Shown here piece after piece: positions 19,651-32,599 of a stretch of DNA of 64,000 nt. Both the position numbers and the translations under genes were made by a program. A model generated the notes under the pieces. It ran no database searches, had not been told where the DNA came from, and saw only the letters and a program-made list of their open reading frames with translations. The stretch covers positions 44,740,243 to 44,804,242 of the forward strand of contig OX419761.1 in the NCBI GenBank assembly GCA_948567375.1, in the 5' to 3' direction. Position 1 is the first letter of the stretch. The number at the start of each line of letters is the position of its first letter. The stretch is from Lunularia cruciata. Its lineage: Eukaryota; Streptophyta; Marchantiopsida; Lunulariales; Lunulariaceae.

Positions 19651-22548
19651 GGTTGGAGTGGGAGATGAATGTAATGCCTTTGAAGATGGTTCAGGGAATA
19701 ATGAAATTAAAGCATCCAAGTGCTTAAAGAGGATTCTACTATGTCTACTTTGTCATAAGGAATTCCTCTTAGTGTTCCTAACACCCAAGGGTAGGAGTAT
19801 TTTCCAAGGTATGAGGAAAGAGTTGGTAAATCTAGACTACATATCACCATTACATGTTTCAAAAATACATATGAATATTCCATTGGTGAGTGTTTTATTT
19901 ATAGGTGTTCCATCATGCAAGAATGCAAATTGTATTCCTTTGTATAGGAGAGGCACAAGACAGCAAATGAAATACTATCCCAGGATACTGAAGAAGCCAA
20001 AATAGAGATAGACAAGATGCAAGAAGGAAGAGTAGAGGAATAGATACAAGAAGGCAAGAGCAACTTAAAGATAAAGAAGAGGAGAATCTTTGGGGCAAAT
20101 TCAAAGATGAAACCAACTATTGTAGTCTTTTTGTAGGACTTAGTGAATTATAGTAAATGGAAAAGTGAGACAGTAGAAGCCCAAGAAAAATGAAAAATGT
20201 CCAAAATAGAGGCTCAAAAGATTGCAAAGATGGAGAAGCATAGATATCTTGTTGAGGTAGAGCAGATTCAAGTAGAGGCTAAGCATATATTGAGATCCAA
20301 AAATATAGGAGTAAAGGAGAGAAACTTTGTATTAGGGAGAGAAATGCAAAATTCAATACTTTTACCCCATGACTCTTGAACTAGCAAAGATAGCAAAAAT
20401 CTTGAGGAAATTCAGAGCATCATTACTACACTCTTTGATATAGATTAAGAACACCATTCTTCTTATAGTAGCTAAGGTTTCTATGAAGTACATCCAAAGT
20501 TTCCTACACTTGATTGTACTGGATATGAGAACGGTAGTGATGATATGGTATCTAACTTTTGTTATACAATTTGGAGCAAATGGCTTCTTTTGCACATCAA
20601 GAGGAACTTTTTTTGCAATTGAGATCCAATTAGTGTTGACTTATGTGATTAAAGAAGCTCATTATTCACTCAAGTACAAGAACTAGAATGAAAATGGGAA
20701 TTTCATCTCTCATATCTTGTAGAATTTGAATAAATATGAGAGTAAGTTCATGCATATTGTGCAAGAAGCACAAGTAGCTCACATTACAACTTGCAAAAAA
20801 CCTGGAGACCTACCCTGCCATGATTCATATTTTTACAATTTAAAAAGTTATGTGTGGTATGCATGGTATCCAAAGGCTTGGTAGTATATGAGGGTTGCAT
20901 GGTATGTGCACTGAGTGATATGCATGGCTGCATTAAGCTTATCTTTTTGGATTTGTTATATTCTTCTCTAAAAATTCTCTGAACTCAACTTATTTTCTGA
21001 ACACTCCACTTGTGTTTAATGTCTTTCTTCTACTTCTTATAATGGTCCACTTATTTTCCAAACCTTCCACTTGTGATTAATCTTGCATTGATGTCTCAAA
21101 TATACCTCCTCTCTTAAAAGAGCCATGCTTGGACAAGTGAGTGTTGTTTAGTTCTTATTTATTTCATTTAGTGAAGATTTTAGTGTCATACTACTATATG
21201 AGGTTATATGCTTGAGGCAGAAATTTCTAAGAAATAATATTGGGTAGTAGAGGTAGAACCTTGAAATTAATTTTTCAGGGACATGAACATCAATATACAA
21301 TATACACTACAAAACATCAATGTGCAATATACACTACAAAATATCACTGTCTAAAAATGTATATGTATGCATGTATGTATATAAACTATACATGTGCATA
21401 AAAAAATAGAATTGATGTGATGATACAAAAGAGGTGTGAAAAATTATGAAGTATGATGTGAAAGCCATTCTAATGCATCCTCAAGGTGTCTATACAAGCA
21501 ATGGTGGAAAACTAGAGGACTATATGTCCATCTCCATGCCCTCTCCTGGGGATGGATAAGAGGATCCTTATTGCATAGTGCTAAGCTGTCATATGAGTCA
21601 ACACTATAATAACTAAGCCTACTTGATGTCCACTCCTCATCCAAAAAGGTAATGGTTGGACATGAGTCTACTTGAAATCTATCCAGAGAAGGCACTCAGA
21701 GGTCTCATAAGGAAGTCTTTGATAGTATAGATGTATGAAGAAAGAGAAAAAAAATGGAGGATGTATAGCACCATGTGGATAGTTCCTACAATATAGAAAT
21801 GTCACACTATCTACTATCAATATATCTCTAATAGACACAATGAAGTAAATGTGCTATAAAGTCTAACCATGAAATCTATATACTTGTTAACAATCCTATC
21901 AATCTCACCAAAGCATCCCGTGAGGTGTGCCATTGTGTATACTTTCTCCAATAAAAAACCAAATCCTACATGGACCTAAGTAGCTGCTCTACCTCCCTCT
22001 TTGCTCCACTTGTCTATATGATAACCTAAAAGTGAGTCACACAATAATCCACAAACTCTCTAACCTGGGGTTAGAGTATATATTAAAAAGTACTACACAC
22101 TCTATAATAATACCACCCACACCCCTAGAATACATCAACACTACTCCAATAAAAGCATGAGTCTAGTCTACCTACATCAACTTGAAAAATAATGTCTTAA
22201 ACTATAATCTTCCTCTTGGCATCTCCTCCATAAATGATATGAAGGATGAATTCTCTAGATAAACTAAACTTCTTTCTCAAATCACTAAGCCTAGACACCT
22301 TATCCCTCAAACTCATCCTCCTCTCTTGAAGCCACCTAAACTCCTCAATCTTTCTTCTAAAATGAAGTGGGATGGAGAGATCATCTGAAACTTGGTGTCT
22401 CCCTTGAATGATATTCATCTCACAAATTTGCTCATAGTTCTCCTTCCTAGGCAATCAAATTAAAGTCAAGATAGTTTGAGTCATCTCTAAATGGGTCTCT
22501 CAAACTCCCATGTGTCTTGTAGGAGTAGTCATGGCTTAAGTAGGAGTG
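19651..22548. other. Unrecognised AT-rich region
   Basis: Low-complexity, A-rich sequence with short frames only. One of about 110 codons ends at 20005, and a Lys/Glu-rich frame spans 20197-20379. None has a motif I recognise. It may be an old, heavily decayed retroelement or plain intergenic DNA. Confidence 0.35.
21283..21346. repeat. Short tandem repeat, unit about 30 bp
   Basis: Two and a half units of acatcaatatacaatatacactacaaa with small changes. A TATG/TGTA-rich microsatellite-like stretch follows at 21358-21400. Confidence 0.7.
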
Positions 22549-22880
22549 TGTGGTACATTTTCTGGTTTTTTAGTTTTTATGCAGTTTTGAAGAAGAAGTG
22601 TATAGATGAAGTCATATTGAACCCAAACGGCATTGGAATGCAAAGAAGGATGACTTTGGGGTGAAACCCAAAGAAACATGCCTCTAAGTCCAAAACAAAG
22701 TACTCAGGTCAAAATTGGCCGAGAAAGACCCAATGTAAGGGGACTGTGTCTCAAGTTGATCAACCCGATGCAAAGATGGCATAATAAGTTCTCTTTGTAA
22801 GGGCAAATCAAGAAAGTATAGGCAAAGAAATGGCAGACAAGGCGTAAACCACTAAACTTATATAATGCCAAGAGGAACTC

Positions 22881-23789
22881 ATGCAAAAAGGGTGTTGTTC
22901 AATGACAAACAACGGAGGAATGGCTGATCAACAAGGAACTATAAAATTGGGACTTTGTCAAGGAGATTGTGAAATGTCCTGCAAGTATCTTATGCCACTG
23001 AGTAGTCAACCCAAAGGAGTGCCTGTAAAGAAGCCGGTTGAGTGTTTGATTTTTAGCAAGGCTGAAGGAGTGAGGATTTTGAGACCAGGGGACGGTAGAA
23101 TCATTTTTCAATTACCACACACTAGAGATCACACAATGCCAAAGAAGGGTGAGAAGAAGACTCCGTTGTTTGTAGTAAGAAATCTTGTGATTCAAAGATT
23201 AGATATGATAGTTTTTATCATATCTAATCAAATTGAAATCTTGAGTAGACTTTGGATCACTTTTCTTGCATGGAATTGGAATTTGAGCTTTTTAGGGTTC
23301 ATGGCTAAAGTAGCCTTGAGTGATTGTGAGGAGGGACTTGAGGGTGAAGGAAAGAGAGGAAATCCTGCTCAATGGACAAAGATGGATTGGAGATTAGTGT
23401 TGAGGAGAGAGGCCGGTGAGGAAACTAGGGCTACATTTCTTGGAAAAGGAGAGTTTGCGGAGGAGACAGATGAGATCAAAAATTCCTTTACATTGCCATG
23501 CACAAAGAATAGATATAAGGTGGATACCTATCAAGAACCAGTCAGGCAAAGCATTGTTGGGGCAATGATTGCAGTTTTCAAGCCCAATCACACAACTTAT
23601 ATGATGAAGCATTAGGCGGTCTTCTTCCACCAGATATTTGCAGGTGTGCCAGTAAATTGGGCAAAGTGTTATCAAGAAAGAACACTACAAATAATGTGGT
23701 TTCAAAGAAAGCAAGATGTGCCTCACTATTTGGTGCCATTTGCTGCCCATTTCTACTTTGGGTTGAACTTGATGAAGGAGTCTGAGTGA
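22881..23789 (+). pseudogene. LTR-encoded protein, N-terminal conserved domain
   Basis: About 300 codons in one frame with one TAG (23613, CAG in the solo-LTR copy). Conserved stretches are FLAWNWN-SF-GFM, TKN-YKVDTY, AMIAVFKP, FFHQIFAGVPVNWAKC and HYLVPFAAHFYFGLN. The same domain occurs in reverse orientation at 60679-61344, 54207-54689 and 27860-28200, always inside LL LTRs. I do not recognise the family. Conservation across four divergent copies at protein level suggests real coding history. There is no obvious signal peptide or membrane span. It may be an LTR-borne accessory gene or a captured host fragment. Confidence 0.6.
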
Positions 23790-23888
23790 AGAAAGATGGT
23801 GTCGTATTTCCATCCCAACTTACAAAAGACTGCAAAAGGCAAGGAACAATAATATATTTGACAGATCCAAAGTAGTGATGAGCACTAT

Positions 23889-24500
23889 GTGTGCATAGGG
23901 CAATATCTACAAGTAGCAAAAGCCATTCCAAAGACAAGGGAGCAAAGTCATCTGGAGGAGAGTTTGTCACCAATCAAGCCAAAGAAGGTGCAAAAAGTAA
24001 ATCTGAGGCAAGAAGTTGTAGTGCTTGATGAGTCATTGGGAGCAAAAGAGTTGGAAGGTGAAGCCGAGTACAAGGAAGACAAATCAGAAGAAGAAGAAGA
24101 ACCAAAGTTAATGTTGCAAAGTGAAGATTCAAGTAGTGGAAGCAAAGGTGAGATAGAAGTTCAGCAACAAGGTGGAGACAATGCTGAGAAAGAAGAACAA
24201 GAGTTCTATCTAGCTGAAATAGAAGAAACTCTAGAGGTTGAGCCAATGGCGGAAGTTCAGCAGAGCAGAAGAAGGGGAAGAAGTGTTGCTACTGTGATAG
24301 CAGAAGTAAGTAATGTGAGTTTGGTAGAAGAAGAAGGGGATAGTTTAGATGAAGAAGGTCTAAGAGTTAGAAGATTACAACTTTGGAGTAAAGCTCTAGT
24401 AGAAGTAGGTAGAAGCAAAGTGCCGAAGCAAGTTGAGAAATACAGAGTCTTGGATGGAGTAGAGTACTTGTCATGGGTGGTTTGTCCTTTTCTTTTATAG
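23889..24500 (+). pseudogene. LTR-encoded acidic segment
   Basis: 203 codons, strongly acidic and low-complexity (runs such as SEEEEEPK and LQSEDSSSGS). The frame starts without a good initiation context and probably continues the preceding domain. The solo LTR carries the same LQSE-SSSDNEGK-EVQQ pattern on the minus strand at 60193-60462. No enzymatic motif. Confidence 0.5.
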
Positions 24501-24692
24501 TTACAATAGAAGCAAGATAAATTGAAGCAAGATCATTCAAGAGTGAAGGACAAATTGGCAGTAGTACAATATATGAGTGATGAAAATTTGGAGTTGAAAA
24601 GGAAGTTGAGTTGAGGTGATTGTGAGTTAGTTGAGCTTCATCATGATGTAGAGATAAGGAGAAAGGAGATTGAGAGTCTAACAAAGGACTTT

Positions 24693-25091
24693 GTGAAGAG
24701 AGGCAAAGCCATGGCAAAGCAAGAAGTAGATCAAAAGGAGCAGTTAGTGAAGTCTGAAGCTTTACGGGCAGAAGTGCACAATACACATGTAGAAGTGATA
24801 TATTTGAAGGCAATGGCTGCTGTTATGGGTCAAGAGTTGGAAAGTTTGAAGGCCAATGCAGCAAAGAAAGATTGCGCTTGGCAACAAGAGTTGGCCACAT
24901 GTGATAGAGAAGAAGAATGGTTGCAAGGGTTGGTCAGAGGAATGGAAGAACAGCTTAGGCAGAGTGTGAAGGATAAAGAAGCACTAAAGGCCGAGTTGGA
25001 AGATGAGATGAAGATGTATTGTGAAGAATTGTTAGCAAAAAGAGAGAGCTATAGATGCCAAGACAAGATGCAAGCAAAGATGTTGCTATAA
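24693..25091 (+). pseudogene. LTR-encoded coiled-coil segment
   Basis: 132 codons rich in Glu, Lys and Leu with heptad-like spacing (MGQELESLKANAAKKD, EEQLRQS-KDKEALKAELEDE). Matching segments: minus strand 59282-59758 in the solo LTR and plus strand 63600-64000 in the LL-1 3' LTR. It is probably the C-terminal part of the same LTR protein, now split by stops. Likely role is oligomerisation; function unknown. Confidence 0.55.
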
Positions 25092-26368
25092 GAATGAAAG
25101 TAATGTTAGGGACGATGTCTGAAGTCCAATTGGAGGAAGCAAGATTGCACAAATTGAAGTTGTTAGTGTAGGAAACAAGGAGGAAGAAGGCAAGGGACAT
25201 TGAATTGAACCAGTTGTTGATTTGCTTAAGAGATCAAGTAGATAGGAACATATTAGAAGTAGAAGACAATGTGTGTCTTAGATTGGACTTAGTACATTCA
25301 GAATTGGAGAGACTTAGTAGATCCATGAGGTTAGAAACAAAGTCCAAGGTGGCAGAAGTAGGAGTGCAATTGTCTTTGGATTTGAAACTTGACACTTTAG
25401 AGAAGAGTGGGCCGGGAGAAAACAAGTTAAGTTACTCACTTGTGCAATTGTACTTTGTAGTGAAGAGGTAGTAAGAATAGCAAAAGACGTAGTAGAATTA
25501 GATAGACCCAAAGTAAATGAGATGAAAGGGTTTTTCTTGGGTCTAGAAGCCAAAGTAGAGATAGACATCAGATCGGATAAGGACAATTTTGAGATAGGAA
25601 GAGGTAGATATGAAGAGGTGCATTGTCATTTTGGATCTGTAGGTTGGTAAAGTTGTTGGGAAACAGTTAAGGTAGTTAGATAACTATCAAGAGCTTCTTC
25701 TATTTAAAGGAGGCATTCACAATATGTTGTTTTTCAGTGCTCATAATTCTGAGAATAAATAAAGCAAAGTATTGTGAAGTAGTGCTTGTTGCTTGAGCTT
25801 AATTTCAAGTATCAACTCTGTGGGTGTGTTTGTGAGTGTTGGAAGAATTTTGAAGTGCAAGTCAATGTGTTTGTTGGAGGTTGGATTCCACAACCTTGAT
25901 CTTCATTCTATGTGTTGTGAAGTGCAATTGGAACAATGCCTTGATAGATCTAAGAGGAATTGTAGTGTTAGTAGTATTTTGCATTTGTGAGTGTAGTGTT
26001 GAGTTGATGTGAAACAATTTTTATCAAGGAAGTTGTGCCTTTAGTGGAGGGGTGGAACAAAATTATGAAACAATGTCATTTTGTAGTGACATGCCATTTT
26101 GAGAGAGATTGAATCATCACAATCAAGATTGTTTGGAAAGATTTGTGATTATGAGTGACAAATTGTTGTGGCAAGGCTACAAGTTAATGCTTGTTACTTT
26201 CTTCTGGGTGTAGTTGCTACCTAAGAGATTAAAGATGCAACTAAGAAGAACTAAGATTGTTACTGTTTGCTTTGTATTTGACCAATTCTGAATTGTATCT
26301 TTGGGGGAACAAACTTTACTTGCTTGATTACCACAAAAGTAATATTATCTGGGTTGTCACATGATTTT

Positions 26369-26386
26369 TTGCACCATTGTTGGGGA
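26369..26386 (+). other. LL-1 primer-binding site
   Basis: ttgcaccattgttgggga, 7 bp after the LTR end. LL-2 has the better kept TGGCACCACTGCCGGGGA. This resembles the Asp-tRNA-like site common in plant Athila/Tat elements. Confidence 0.7.
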
Positions 26387-26521
26387 TACAAATCTCAGAA
26401 GTGGAAGAATACAAAGCCTAATTCAAAACTGGGCGTCAAACCAACATGAATGTCTGCATTGAGTGAACAACGAGAAGAGAGAGCTCAAAGAAAAACTTTG
26501 TAATGTGAAGAAGAAGAACAC

Positions 26522-27841
26522 TTGAAGGGCCATATTAATTTAGACAAGGCCAAAAGAGATGCATTTGATTTACAACTCCTTCACAAAGTTCAAGAATCCC
26601 TACAAGAGCTCAAACAAAAGAAACGTGAAGTTGGGTGGCATGGCTACTTTGCATCTCCCAATTCCAAGAAGAAGAAAGACTCTAGCGGGCAAACATATTC
26701 TTTACGACCTAGTACACTGACTTCTCCAAAAGCTATCAAGGAAGTCAAGTTTACAAAAGAATTCATCCGTGAAAAGACAACACAAAGTTTGACGGAAGAA
26801 GAGTGTCAACATCTTCTAAGCACAATTCCTTGATTGGCTCAGAGGAATGTTGAAGAACACTCTAAGGGTGTTGAAACTCTTTCTTCTACTCAAGTTGAAG
26901 TCAACACAATTAGAGAAGAAGTAACTATCAAAGAAGACCCCACGTTGAACCTGACCAATTGGAACCCTTGGGTTGTCAACATTGCTTCAATACCTGCCAA
27001 TTCTTTAGGTCCATCAAGTTCAATTGTACCTCAACAGACTCCATAGAGCCAAATAATGACCTTGTCACCTATCATCCAACACGCCTATCAGAAGTACAAG
27101 GGGATAGAACAAGACAAAGATCAAATGAATTCATCAAAGAATTTGAAGTCATCTCCTTTGCCAACAAGGAGCATGACTCTACAGATTGCCTGTGTATTTT
27201 TCCAAGTCTGCTCCGCAAGAAAGCTTGGAGGTGGTACACACATGTAGCCTTGAAGGCGTTTGTGCCAGCAGACTGGGCAGATTTGAGAACAACTTTCTGG
27301 AACAATTATGGGAAGTTGACTATGATACGAGTATCTTTGCGGCACTTTATGATTTGGACCAAGGAGAAGAAGAAGAGGCAGTATACCAAACTCAAGAAGT
27401 ACAACCTCAAGCAAGCATGTCATACTAAGGTCCATGGTATAGGCTGAGGGACTATAACAATAATGCTCCTCCCTAAAGACCACGGATGGGCAACCAAAAT
27501 TGACCTCAAAATGTTGCACCTAGAGCATGTTATAATTGTGGCTCGATGGGACATTGGTCTCCAAACTATATGTAGCCAAGATGAAAAATTAAGTATGTTC
27601 TCTTATGTGGGAATAGTAAGGGATCGGGTCATACGGGCAACCAATGCCCTCATCTGCCCAACCCAAATCTGCCTGTGAAATATGTACAGACCCCAACTGA
27701 GCATGCTATGCTCCAAGCGAAAGGGGATACAACAATAAATTCTATAACACTTGAGGAAGAGAGACCTCAAGAAAGGAGTCCGGCTTTTGAAGGTGAATGG
27801 CCAGACCTTGGAATTTTGAAGGTTGAGACACACCCAAGTAA
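26522..27841 (+). pseudogene. LL-1 gag, first part
   Basis: A Lys/Glu-rich N-terminal segment (26522-27046, stop at 26831) is followed in another frame by a Gag core: NEFIKEFEVISFANKEHDS, FPSLLRKKAWRWYTHV and DWADLRTTFWNNYGK (26959-27447). Two knuckle-like cysteine motifs follow: CYNCGSMGHW (about 27524-27553, last Cys changed) and LLCGN...GHTGNQC (about 27602-27650). The gene is cut at 27841 by LL-2 and resumes at 55403. Several frame breaks; not functional. Confidence 0.75.
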
Positions 27842-28916
27842 TATGACAACCCAACAAATATCACTTTTGCAGTAATCCGGTAAATAAAGTTCATTCCCAT
27901 AGAGATACAATTCAATCCCAAGTCAAATTGGGCTGCAAACGGCACAATGTAGTATGGAGGTGACTTATCCACAAATTCCAGACCATTTGCCTTGTGCACT
28001 AATGAGATCACTTTGCCCAATTAATGGGTTCCCTTGCAAACATCTTCTAGAAAAACACCGCTTGATGTTTCATCATATAAGTGGTTTGCTCCGGCTTAAA
28101 GATGGCCATCATTGCTCCTATGATGCCTCTCCTCACAAGGTCCTTATAACTCTCAACCTTATACCCATTCTTCATTCATTTTAAAGAAAATACATCTCAT
28201 ACTTCCTGGGTTTCTTCAGCTACCTCTCCTCTCCCCAAGAATGTGGCTCCTTGCTCAAGACTGCTCAAGACTTTAATTCTTGCAATCACATCTAAACTCC
28301 GAATTGCATGATTTCTCATTGCAAATTCTGAGTTCTACTTTCCACCTCCCATCTTACTCTCCTCCACTCTAGGTTGGTGACTACCCTTCCACCCGACTCT
28401 TGGACTAACAATTCTGACTTTGTCTCAATGCACAAGTGTCTCTTACTAGAATCCCTTTTCCCTGATCTCCCTTAGGATGACTCCTTAATGGTGATGGGAA
28501 GTTACTTATCATTTCTTTGTCTCAATCCCAAATTTTATAGTGGCACGTCTCCTCAATCTTTCTTCACTTTGAGCTTCTATCAAGAAATCACGCCTTTTGC
28601 ATGGTCTTGTCAATGTCAATTTTCCCCCACTCATAGGCCAGCCATTTTTATATAGGGTACCTTCTTGAATGTCCAACTCCAAAGGAAAGTTGTTACACTA
28701 TCCTTGCCTCGGGTTGAGCATCCCGAGACAAAGTTTCCTTACTTTGGGTTGAATGCTAACAAAACAAATACAAGTACTTTTTCTTCTAACACAAAGTCAC
28801 TTTACTTTGGGTTACAACCAAAAGACACCATTATTTGCCATTCGATACCAAACAAGTACAATACAACTTCATTTATACACTTCTTCAAAAATAGGAAAAA
28901 AAATGTGGGTACCACA
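27842..28916 (-). repeat. LL-2 3' LTR (1075 bp)
   Basis: Reverse complement of the family LTR, from the tgacaaccc edge to tgtgggtaccaca. Relative to 54154-55402 it lacks about 174 bp near 28255. Like its partner it lacks the acidic and coiled-coil coding stretch of the long LTRs. Confidence 0.85.
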
Positions 28917-28917
28917 T

Positions 28918-29162
28918 ACCCCCTCCTTCAAATGTGAGCGTACTTGTGAACATAGAGGGAGGGTGTATGTGGTACCTCAGGTGTCATAAAGACCCCTGAG
29001 TCTATTGTCCAATATTTTTGTCTCCACCCGTTCATTGGAGTGGCAAATGGTTGCCCCTCCAAGTCTGCAAGTTGAATGGATCCATTGTCATAAATATGAA
29101 GTGCTTGATAAGGCCCCTTCCATCTCATATACAATTTGCCTAGAAAAAATATTCAGCAATTG
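28918..29162 (-). pseudogene. LL-2 integrase C-terminal end and polypurine tract
   Basis: Encodes RWKGPYQALHIYDNGSIQLADLEG, the GPY/F-like C-terminal module of gypsy integrases, matching LL-1 at 62990-63181. A purine run (rc of taccccctccttc, 28917-28929) adjoins the LTR. The rest of the gene continues at 48576, beyond MET-2. Confidence 0.75.
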
Positions 29163-29812
29163 TGTTGTGCGTATATACATCACTACACAACATACATCGC
29201 TGTCAACATCATACACTATAGAAGCACAACTCACACATAAGTCATACATAGACTCTAAAGTGCCGTAATAATCAGATTGTTTACAACTCTTAAATACACT
29301 CAACTCAGATCAGTACTCGATCTATCACTCTATAAATTGCCAACAATTGGGCACTCATTACAATCAAGCCACACCCACTCTAGGTAAGAGAATCTAGGTG
29401 ACACTTGCCGGCCTCTGTCCACCATAGCCAAGAACTCGAAGGCTCAACTTCAAAGAAATGAGCTTTCCTAGAGCTGCATTTTGAAAGTATACCCTTGGAC
29501 TCAAGCTAGGTCTAAAACCCTAATAGTCCCACTTACGTCACACTTGATGGTAAAAATGGTGCAAAGTGACGGTGGGCCCCATTGTGAACACAAAATCTGA
29601 CCGTCGGAAAGTAGTCTCTAAGAAACTGGTGAAATAACTCTAACTACTATCACTGCAACTCTAGTGTCCAAGCAATCTAGATGCGACACTACAAATAGTG
29701 TGATAGCTATTGTGCATATATACATCGCTACACAACATACATTGCTGCTTACATCATACACTATAGAAGCACAAGTCACACATAAGTCATACATAGACTA
29801 TAAAGTGCCATA
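29163..29812 (-). repeat. MET-2 right-end split repeat block (S-GC-L-S)
   Basis: In element orientation: S 29812-29708, GC, L 29705-29269, one base, S 29267-29163. The palindromic junction is degraded (gtgatagctatt, 29700-29711). Next to S in the element interior is the purine run agctagggaggcaat. Confidence 0.88.
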
Positions 29813-29981
29813 ATTGCCTCCCTAGCTAGTGGTAAGGTCATTCTAACTCCATATAGCCATCTACTCCAAGTATATGGTAGACCCTATGATGGGCAAAGAT
29901 CAGGAGGCCGGGTGCTATAGAGCCCCATCATTAGTCACATGTCTACAGTCTATACCATATAAAGAATGAACTAGCTATAGG

Positions 29982-31547
29982 TCAAGTACATCTAGGACAT
30001 AACCATTGTCCTTGAGGAACTAACATGAGGGGAGGAGTCATACATGCCATATGCCATCCTCTCAAATAGTTATCATACACTAACATAGTAGTAGCTCCAC
30101 CAGAAGAGCCATGTAACATAAACCTCAAGCTTGCACATACAAGTGCCAAGCTTGGGTCCATAGTACCATCAATGTTTGGGAGGTGGCATAGTGCACAATT
30201 GCATACATGATCCTTCCAAATAGCACTATCACATCCTTCAAACACAAGGAATCTAGATGGTAAAACCTCACACACTCTCAAGATAGTGTGGCTTGTCAAA
30301 ACATCAAGTGTTGTCGGTGTTGTTTGTTGTAGATCTACATAGTCACTTGGATGAAATCAACGAATTGAGGGTCTATAGCCTCCTCCTCAAGTGGTAGCAT
30401 AACATGAAGTATCTTTATGCTGAGCAATTGCCAAGTTCTAAAAAGCCATCGGCATCACTATCCAAAAGATCTTTGCCCATTGAGAACATGCGCTCACCAT
30501 ACATCAGATCATCCAAGTCCAGACTACAATAGCATCTCGACAAATGGCTGTAGGTAAATTTGGATCTCATCCATAGAGTAGAAAGTACAGAGAGAAGGAT
30601 GCTAAGGAGGCTTGCCAGCTGAACTGATAGCCCATGGCCAACCAAGGTAATTGGAGATTCCAATCTCCTAAGTGGCCTCTCTGCAAACCATACTTTTGCA
30701 ATCCTCTCTTGATTGTTTGAACCACTCTCTCTACTAAGCCATCTGCCCTCAAGGTGATCTTGAGATGTAGTATGATGATCAATCAAAGCCTTGTCACACA
30801 AGACCTGAAACTCCCCCAAGAACTCTGTACCTTGATCAATCAAAACCTCAGCTAATGCACCAAAATGACTAAGAACTCAATCCAAGAACGAGTAAGTTGT
30901 CCCTTCACTAGACTTGTCAGGTAGTGCCACCAACTCAATCCACTTGGAGAAGTGCTCCACCATCACCAAAACATGCCAATGATGTCTCATAGTCAACAGT
31001 AAAGGTCCAACAAAGTCCAAACTCCAACGGTAACCCAATCCCATGATAGGAAATGAATGTAATTGTGACGTAGGAGCATTGAATGATGCTCTAACTCGAT
31101 CACAAACCACACATCTGGCAACAAACTGCTATACCTCAGTCTGCATACCGTGCCACCAATAATGACTCAGGAGTAAGCTATATATATATGCTTTACTCCA
31201 AAATGTCCTAGCTCTTCATGAGCATGATAGACCAACTGTGGTCTCTAAGATGGAAGTGGTGCTACTCGCACTCTACCATCCTCCCATACACACAAAAGGT
31301 GTCTGCTTTCCAATCTGAACCGTTTGGTTTGCTGAAGAACATGGTCTCTCTCCTTGGCCCCAACTATGCCACCCACAACACAAGTGCAAAGATAGTCCAT
31401 CACTAAGACATCATGATGAATGTCTTGCTGAATTGTACCAATATCTTCACTCTTTGGATCTATGATCTCCATAACTCCTCCTATATGCTCTAAGAGAGAT
31501 ACCACCAAAGCCTCTGAAAATATACACAAAAAGCCAATGCATGCCAA
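29982..31547 (-). pseudogene. MET-2 integrase and PHD finger remnant
   Basis: Collinear with MET-1 16634-18199 but split into pieces (31245-31547, 30877-31110, 30567-30843, 29982-30299). The first catalytic Asp (SLDFVGP) is visible, as is the second (IDQGTEF), shortly before the break. The PHD finger retains GWHMACMTPP and WLCPRC but has lost the first C-x2-C and the CDSC cysteines (FMLHG, YDNY), so it cannot bind zinc normally. Confidence 0.8.
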
Positions 31548-32594
31548 CCTGGCACCATCTCCTCATTTGTCTCACCATGCCAACGTTCTCCGGTCTGATC
31601 CTGCTGGCTGGGACATGGGTGTCTACTCAACCCATCTGCACCACGGTTCACCACTCTAGGTCTGTGAACAACCATGAAATCATACTCTTGTAAAATCAGA
31701 GCCCATTGTGCAAGCTTCCCTAAAAGCTTGTCGGACTCCATCAACCACTTCAGTGGCTGATGATCAGTGATGAGAGTGAAGGGGTTACCAAATAGATAAC
31801 ATCAAAAATATGCTACTACACAAACTGTTGCCAAGCACTTTCCCTCATATAAACATACTTTGCCTCCATTGAATTGTTGGGGCGACTAGCATAGGCCACC
31901 ACAAACTCCTTCCCCTCATCATCATGTTGGGTGAGCACCTCTCTAAGCTCTAACATACTCCAATCAATATGAACCTAAAATGGTTGTCCTCTGATCAGTC
32001 TCCTCAAAATAGGAGCGTATGTCAACCTCTTCTTGAGCTCTACAAAAGCTCTCTCCTGCTCATCTCCCCAACACCACTCCTCTATAAGCTTGGTCAACTT
32101 TGTCAAGGCCTTGGCAATGGCACTAAATCCTCTAACATAGCGGCAATGGATGTTTGCCAACCCAAGGAATGCTCGCACTTTGCTCATATCTGTAGGCCAA
32201 GGAATATGTGCAATAGCCTCCACCTTGGTCTGTTGAACACCAAGTCCTCCGGAGTAGATAGTATGACCCAAATACTCAATCTACTTGTGGAAGAACCTAC
32301 ACTTCCCAAGATGTAATTTTCATCCATGAGATGTCAACCTCTCAAACACCTCCAACAATTGTCTCTCATGCTCCTCCATTGTAGTGCTATAGACCAAATG
32401 TCATTAATATAACACCAAGAAAAATCCAATCCAGCTAGGATCCTATCCATGACCCTCTGGAACTCAATAGCAGTGTTTTTTAACCCAAATAGTAAGAACC
32501 TCCATTGATAGAACACATCCTTGCCATGAGGATCAATAGCCCAAAATGTTGTCTTGGACTTATCCTCCTCCTTTATCAACAATTGATATCCCAC
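31490..32594 (-). pseudogene. MET-2 reverse transcriptase and RNase H remnant
   Basis: Palm segment 32334-32594 (FGLKN, RILAGLDFSWCYIND), where the catalytic YIDD is YIND. It loses frame within a few bases through a missing T, close to but distinct from the MET-1 lesion. Thumb (31975-32271) and RNase H tail (31490-31744; VNRGADGLSR) follow. RNase H continues in frame past the position of the MET-1 stop at 16578, showing that stop is secondary. Integrase lies in the -1 frame, as in MET-1. Confidence 0.8.
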
Positions 32595-32599
32595 TCAAA

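Larger units (their letters stand above)
22549..26361 (+). repeat. LL-1 5' LTR, 3.8 kb, contains coding sequence
   Basis: Starts TGTGGTACATTTTC (family TGTGGTACCCACA) and ends GGGTTGTCACA just before the primer site. It matches the minus-strand solo LTR 58122-61860 throughout and the shorter LL-2 LTRs at both ends. Within it lie the frames at 22881-25091. The LTR in LL-1 at 63192 lacks about 1.5 kb relative to this one (roughly 22915-24448). Confidence 0.82.

Noticed and set aside
21283..21346. Short tandem repeats as a CRISPR array
   Set aside because: Units are contiguous without spacers and AT-rich; it is a simple minisatellite.
19651..22548. Short frames as host genes
   Set aside because: No domain, no codon-like conservation, and low-complexity composition.
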